This document shows, piece after piece, positions 4,764-7,759 of a stretch of DNA of 7,759 nt. This stretch comes from an uncultured Actinomycetes bacterium (GTDB lineage Bacteria > Actinomycetota > Actinomycetes > S36-B12 > UBA5976). The notes under the pieces were generated by a model. The model had not been told where the DNA came from and searched no databases. It saw only the letters and a list, made by a program, of their open reading frames with translations. A program made the position numbers and the translations under genes. Position 1 is the first letter of the stretch. Every line of letters starts with the position of its first letter. The DNA lies in assembly GCA_937896305.1 (NCBI GenBank), contig CALBND010000039.1:1-7759 (forward strand), written 5' to 3'.

Positions 4764-6251
4764 ATGAAATTTACTCGACCAACAATAGAACCTGTCGCAG
4801 TTGATGAGTTAGCAAAGAATTTTGACTTAATTAATAATTCCCAAAATTTAAAAGTATCAGGTATTACCCACAACGCTGAAAGCGTCGCACCTGGTGATTT
4901 GTTTGTGGCATTAAAGGGTGATAAAACACATGGCGCTAAATATGTATCAGAAGCAATCAAAAATGGAGCAGTTTCTGTCTTAACAGATCCCGAAGGTTCT
5001 GGGTTAATAAATGATGCACAAATTTCACAATTGATTTCAGATAATCCACGCCAGATTTTAGGTGAACTATCAGCTCAGATTTATGGAAATCCGTCAAAAA
5101 AATTAAAAGTTTTTGGAATTACTGGAACTAATGGTAAAACCACCACAGCCTGGCTGATTAAAACGGGCTTAGAAAAATGTGGGGTTAAAACTGGCTTGTT
5201 AGGCACTGCTGGAATAACAATTGGAAAGCTAGAAATAGCTAGTGAGAGAACAACTCCTGAGGCAACAGAGCTTCAAGCATTGATGGCCCTTTGCCTTGAA
5301 AAAGGAATGAAAGTACTTGCTATGGAAGTTTCAAGTCACGCTATTGCATTACAAAGAGTTAAGAGTACTCACTTTGAAACAGTTGGATTTACAAATTTGA
5401 GTCAAGATCATTTAGATTTCCATAAAGATATGCAGGAATACTTTGAAGTAAAAGCTGAATTATTTACTCAAAAATATTCTTCTCGATCTGTGATTAACAC
5501 TTCAGATGACTGGGGTAAAGAATTAGCTAAACGTACAAATTTAATGAATGAGACAGTGGGTGATGATGTCACAAATGACTGGCGAGTCAGTGACATCATC
5601 ACAGCCGCCGGTCACCTGAATTTCAATATTCAATTCCAAAATAAAAATAAATTTGCCACTGAATTAAATTTTGCTGGTATTTTTAATGCTTTTAATGCCG
5701 CAGTGGCCATTGCCATGGTAAGCAAGCTTGATATTGATTTGAATCAATTTATTGATGGAATAAAAAATGTTCAGATACCAGGCAGGATGCAGCCAATAGT
5801 TGTTAAGAATGCAGCACTCGGGATAGTGGATTACGCTCATTCTCCAGAAGCAATTGAAAATGTTTTGGCTGCACTAAAAAATCAAACTTCTGGAAAACTA
5901 ATTGCAGTTATCGGAGCTGGCGGAAACAGGGATTCAGCGAAGAGACCTTTGATGGGAGAAGTTTCTGCAAAATATGCAGATAATCTAATCATTACTGATG
6001 ATAATCCAAGAAACGAAGAACCTTCAACAATTCGTAAATCCATTATTAATGGAATAAAAAATAAGAATTACCATGAAGTCTCAGATAGACAAGAAGCCAT
6101 AAAGTATGCGGTCTCGATATCAAAGGAAAATGATGTTATAGCGGTTTTGGGTAAAGGACATGAAAATTATCAGGAAATTGCTGGACAAATTTATGAATTT
6201 AGTGATGCGGTGCACTTGGAAAAGGCCTTAATCGAAAAATTTGGTAACTGA
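4764..6251 (+). CDS. murE: UDP-N-acetylmuramoyl-L-alanyl-D-glutamate--2,6-diaminopimelate ligase MurE
   Basis: Cytoplasmic ATP-dependent ligase adding the third amino acid to UDP-MurNAc-L-Ala-D-Glu. The 495 residues have the three Mur ligase domains. The N-terminal UMP-binding part includes a stretch of the type S-x-x-x-x-PGDLFVALKG. The ATP loop TGTNGKTT is at 120-127. K230, in VKAELF, is the expected carbamylated lysine that binds the magnesium ions. The C-terminal domain has D413-N-P-R416 and GKGHE (463-467). DNPR is the signature of enzymes selecting meso-diaminopimelate; lysine-adding MurE lacks the arginine. This predicts a meso-DAP cell wall. GGTGA (4753-4757), overlapping the ftsI stop codon, is a reasonable Shine-Dalgarno 6 nt before the ATG. 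The stop shares one base with the murF start (TGATG). Confidence 0.96.
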   Translation: MKFTRPTIEPVAVDELAKNFDLINNSQNLKVSGITHNAESVAPGDLFVALKGDKTHGAKYVSEAIKNGAVSVLTDPEGSGLINDAQISQLISDNPRQILGELSAQIYGNPSKKLKVFGITGTNGKTTTAWLIKTGLEKCGVKTGLLGTAGITIGKLEIASERTTPEATELQALMALCLEKGMKVLAMEVSSHAIALQRVKSTHFETVGFTNLSQDHLDFHKDMQEYFEVKAELFTQKYSSRSVINTSDDWGKELAKRTNLMNETVGDDVTNDWRVSDIITAAGHLNFNIQFQNKNKFATELNFAGIFNAFNAAVAIAMVSKLDIDLNQFIDGIKNVQIPGRMQPIVVKNAALGIVDYAHSPEAIENVLAALKNQTSGKLIAVIGAGGNRDSAKRPLMGEVSAKYADNLIITDDNPRNEEPSTIRKSIINGIKNKNYHEVSDRQEAIKYAVSISKENDVIAVLGKGHENYQEIAGQIYEFSDAVHLEKALIEKFGN

Positions 6252-7705
6252 TGATAAAAATGAATTTAACTGAAATTGCTACTGCAGTAAATGGAATTAT
6301 CAAGAATGACAAGGCAACAGATTTTTTGGGTGATGTCGTAATCGATTCTCGTAAAGTTAAAAAGGGAGATCTATTTTTTGCCATAAATGGGCAGAATTTT
6401 GATGGAAAAGATTATGCAATCAAAGCTATAGAAAATGGAGCGGTCGCTGTAGTTTGTGAAACCGAAATTCCTAATGTTGCCTGCATTGTTGTTAAAGATG
6501 GCAAAATGAACTCTAAAGATGTTGATCAACCAGCAGTTGTTGCCCTAGGTAAATTAGCAAATTCAATTTTAACAAAATTACCCAAATTGTGGAAAATAGC
6601 TGTTACAGGATCATCTGGCAAGACAACTACCAAAGATCTCCTTTCGCAATTAGGGCCATTAGTTGGTCCCACGGTGTCCCCAGCTGGAAGCTTTAATAAT
6701 GAAATTGGAATGCCCTTGACAATTCTTCAATGTACCGAAGCGACAAGAGTTCTAATTTTGGAGATGGGAGCAAGAAGAGTTGGAAACATTGCTCATCTTT
6801 GCCAAATAGCTAAACCAGACTTAAGCTTGATTTTAAATATTGGAAAAGCACATCTTGAAATATTTGAGTCAGAAAAAGATATTTTTACTGCAAAAACAGA
6901 AATTATAAAGAATTTAAATTCAGAGGATACAGCTATCTTAAATGCAGATGACAAGACTTTCGAAGCACAAAAAAAGTCTACACAAGCTAAAGTTTATAGT
7001 TTTGGAGTCGAAAATTCTGCAGATATTTTTGCTTCCGAAGTTGAAATAGATTCATATGCAAAAGCCTCATTCGTGCTTAATTACCAAGGGCGAAAAGAAA
7101 AAGTTAAGCTAAATCTACTAGGTGAGCATCAAGTAAGTAACGCTTTAGCAGCCGCAGCACCATTTCTAATTAAAGGTTTTGCAATCCAAGAAGTAGCAAA
7201 AATACTTTCAAGTTCTGAAATTAAATCAAATTTGAGGATGCAAGTCCAAAAAACATTAAACAATATAACGATCTTGAATGATTCCTATAACGCTAATCCC
7301 GAGTCAATGTCTGCTGCTATTAGAACTCTTGAACAAATTAAAATCAATGAAAAGAAAATTGCGATAATAGGGGAGATGCGCGAGCTAGGCAATTACTCAA
7401 TCCAAGCTCACGAAGAAATTGGTAAATTAATTTCGGAGACAAGAATTGACGACGTTGTAGTTATAGGCAAGGGAGCAAAGCCGATTTACACTGAATTATT
7501 AAATCAGGAAAATTGGGTGGGGAAAGTATGCTTTTTCGAAAACATTGAATCTTTTCAAGTAGAAATGCAGAACATTATCGTTTCAAATTCATACATCTTG
7601 ATCAAAGCGTCACGATCAATAGGTTTAGAGCGAGTCGCCGATGAAATATTGAAAGCTTTCGGGGAGAATTTAGACAGTCATGAAAATCTGGAGGTCGGTC
7701 CGTGA
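6251..7705 (+). CDS. murF: UDP-N-acetylmuramoyl-tripeptide--D-alanyl-D-alanine ligase MurF
   Basis: Cytoplasmic ligase that joins D-Ala-D-Ala to the UDP-MurNAc tripeptide and so completes the pentapeptide precursor. The 484 residues carry the ATP loop TGSSGKTT (119-126), then NNEIGMPLT, the EMGARRVGNIAHLC block, NDSYNANPESM (starting at N343) and GEMRELG, all typical of MurF rather than of MurC, D or E. The first ATG (6251) overlaps the murE stop by one base (TGATG), which suggests coupled re-initiation; an ATG three codons later (6260) would also serve, and neither has a strong Shine-Dalgarno. The C-terminal tail overlaps the mraY start and carries its Shine-Dalgarno within the last codons. 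No missing or altered key residues were noticed. Confidence 0.95.
   Translation: MIKMNLTEIATAVNGIIKNDKATDFLGDVVIDSRKVKKGDLFFAINGQNFDGKDYAIKAIENGAVAVVCETEIPNVACIVVKDGKMNSKDVDQPAVVALGKLANSILTKLPKLWKIAVTGSSGKTTTKDLLSQLGPLVGPTVSPAGSFNNEIGMPLTILQCTEATRVLILEMGARRVGNIAHLCQIAKPDLSLILNIGKAHLEIFESEKDIFTAKTEIIKNLNSEDTAILNADDKTFEAQKKSTQAKVYSFGVENSADIFASEVEIDSYAKASFVLNYQGRKEKVKLNLLGEHQVSNALAAAAPFLIKGFAIQEVAKILSSSEIKSNLRMQVQKTLNNITILNDSYNANPESMSAAIRTLEQIKINEKKIAIIGEMRELGNYSIQAHEEIGKLISETRIDDVVVIGKGAKPIYTELLNQENWVGKVCFFENIESFQVEMQNIIVSNSYILIKASRSIGLERVADEILKAFGENLDSHENLEVGP
7690..7694 (+). promoter_or_regulatory. Ribosome binding site for mraY
   Basis: GGAGG lies inside the end of murF, 7 nt before a GTG at 7702. 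It is one of the clearest Shine-Dalgarno sequences in the window and fixes the mraY start as GTG rather than a later ATG. Confidence 0.8.
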
Positions 7706-7759
7706 GGCTGATCATTATTGCCGGAATATTTTCATTGATTTTCTCAATGTTTGCCACCC
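7702..7759 (+). CDS. mraY: Phospho-N-acetylmuramoyl-pentapeptide-transferase MraY (N-terminal fragment, cut by window edge)
   Basis: Only 19 codons are present: (M)RLIIIAGIFSLIFSMFAT. This matches the first membrane helix of actinobacterial MraY, which typically begins MR followed by I/L/A residues and reaches a T-P at about this point. MraY transfers phospho-MurNAc-pentapeptide from UDP onto undecaprenyl phosphate to make lipid I, the step after MurF. The GTG start overlaps the murF stop codon (GTGA) and has GGAGG upstream. Identification depends on position in the cluster as much as on the short sequence; the remainder is outside the window. Confidence 0.85.
   Translation, partial: MRLIIIAGIFSLIFSMFAT

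Noticed and set aside
6251..6262. Alternative murF start at the ATG at 6260
   Set aside because: Cannot be excluded, but the TGATG overlap with murE at 6249-6253 favours the first ATG, and the difference is only three residues.

Overview
The window is the 5' part of an actinobacterial division and cell wall (dcw) cluster, with a lipid gene diverging from it. The plus-strand order is mraZ - rsmH (mraW) - ftsL-like - ftsI - murE - murF - mraY (cut by the right edge). The minus strand carries a phosphatidylcholine synthase-like gene (pcs), followed directly by the start of a small exported or membrane protein that is cut by the left edge. The organism is most likely an AT-rich actinobacterium, for example a streamlined freshwater or marine lineage such as the Nanopelagicales; that is inference. 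The grounds are the gene order, the MraY N-terminus, an mraW-RNA-like element in front of rsmH, and meso-diaminopimelate-type MurE, all in coding DNA rich in A and T. The exact lineage cannot be fixed from sequence reading alone.

Layout: 1-863 is minus strand (partial exported protein, then pcs). 864-1086 is the divergent intergenic region. It is conspicuously G-rich on the plus strand and holds a good promoter for mraZ, a weak -10 for pcs, and an 11-nt-phased repeat block just upstream of mraZ that may be the MraZ operator. 1087-1518 is mraZ. 1519-1678 is a non-coding, highly structured stretch: an 11-bp perfect hairpin, then a long stem-loop matching the position and general form of the actinobacterial mraW RNA motif, then the rsmH ribosome binding site. 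1679-7705 is a tightly packed set of five complete genes, with ATGA overlaps (rsmH/ftsL and ftsL/ftsI), a 6-nt gap (ftsI/murE) and a 1-nt overlap (murE/murF). A GTGA overlap joins murF to mraY.

How the genes work together: MraZ is the cluster's DNA-binding regulator. RsmH methylates 16S rRNA. FtsL and FtsI are parts of the septal peptidoglycan synthesis machine. MurE and MurF add meso-DAP and D-Ala-D-Ala to the UDP-MurNAc peptide. MraY then moves the finished precursor onto the lipid carrier. Translational coupling through the overlaps would keep their amounts in step.

No wholly new system is visible. The parts most worth a second look are the structured leader in front of rsmH, whose apical loop is complementary to the rsmH ribosome binding site, the phased repeats in front of mraZ, and the phosphatidylcholine synthase next to the cell wall cluster.
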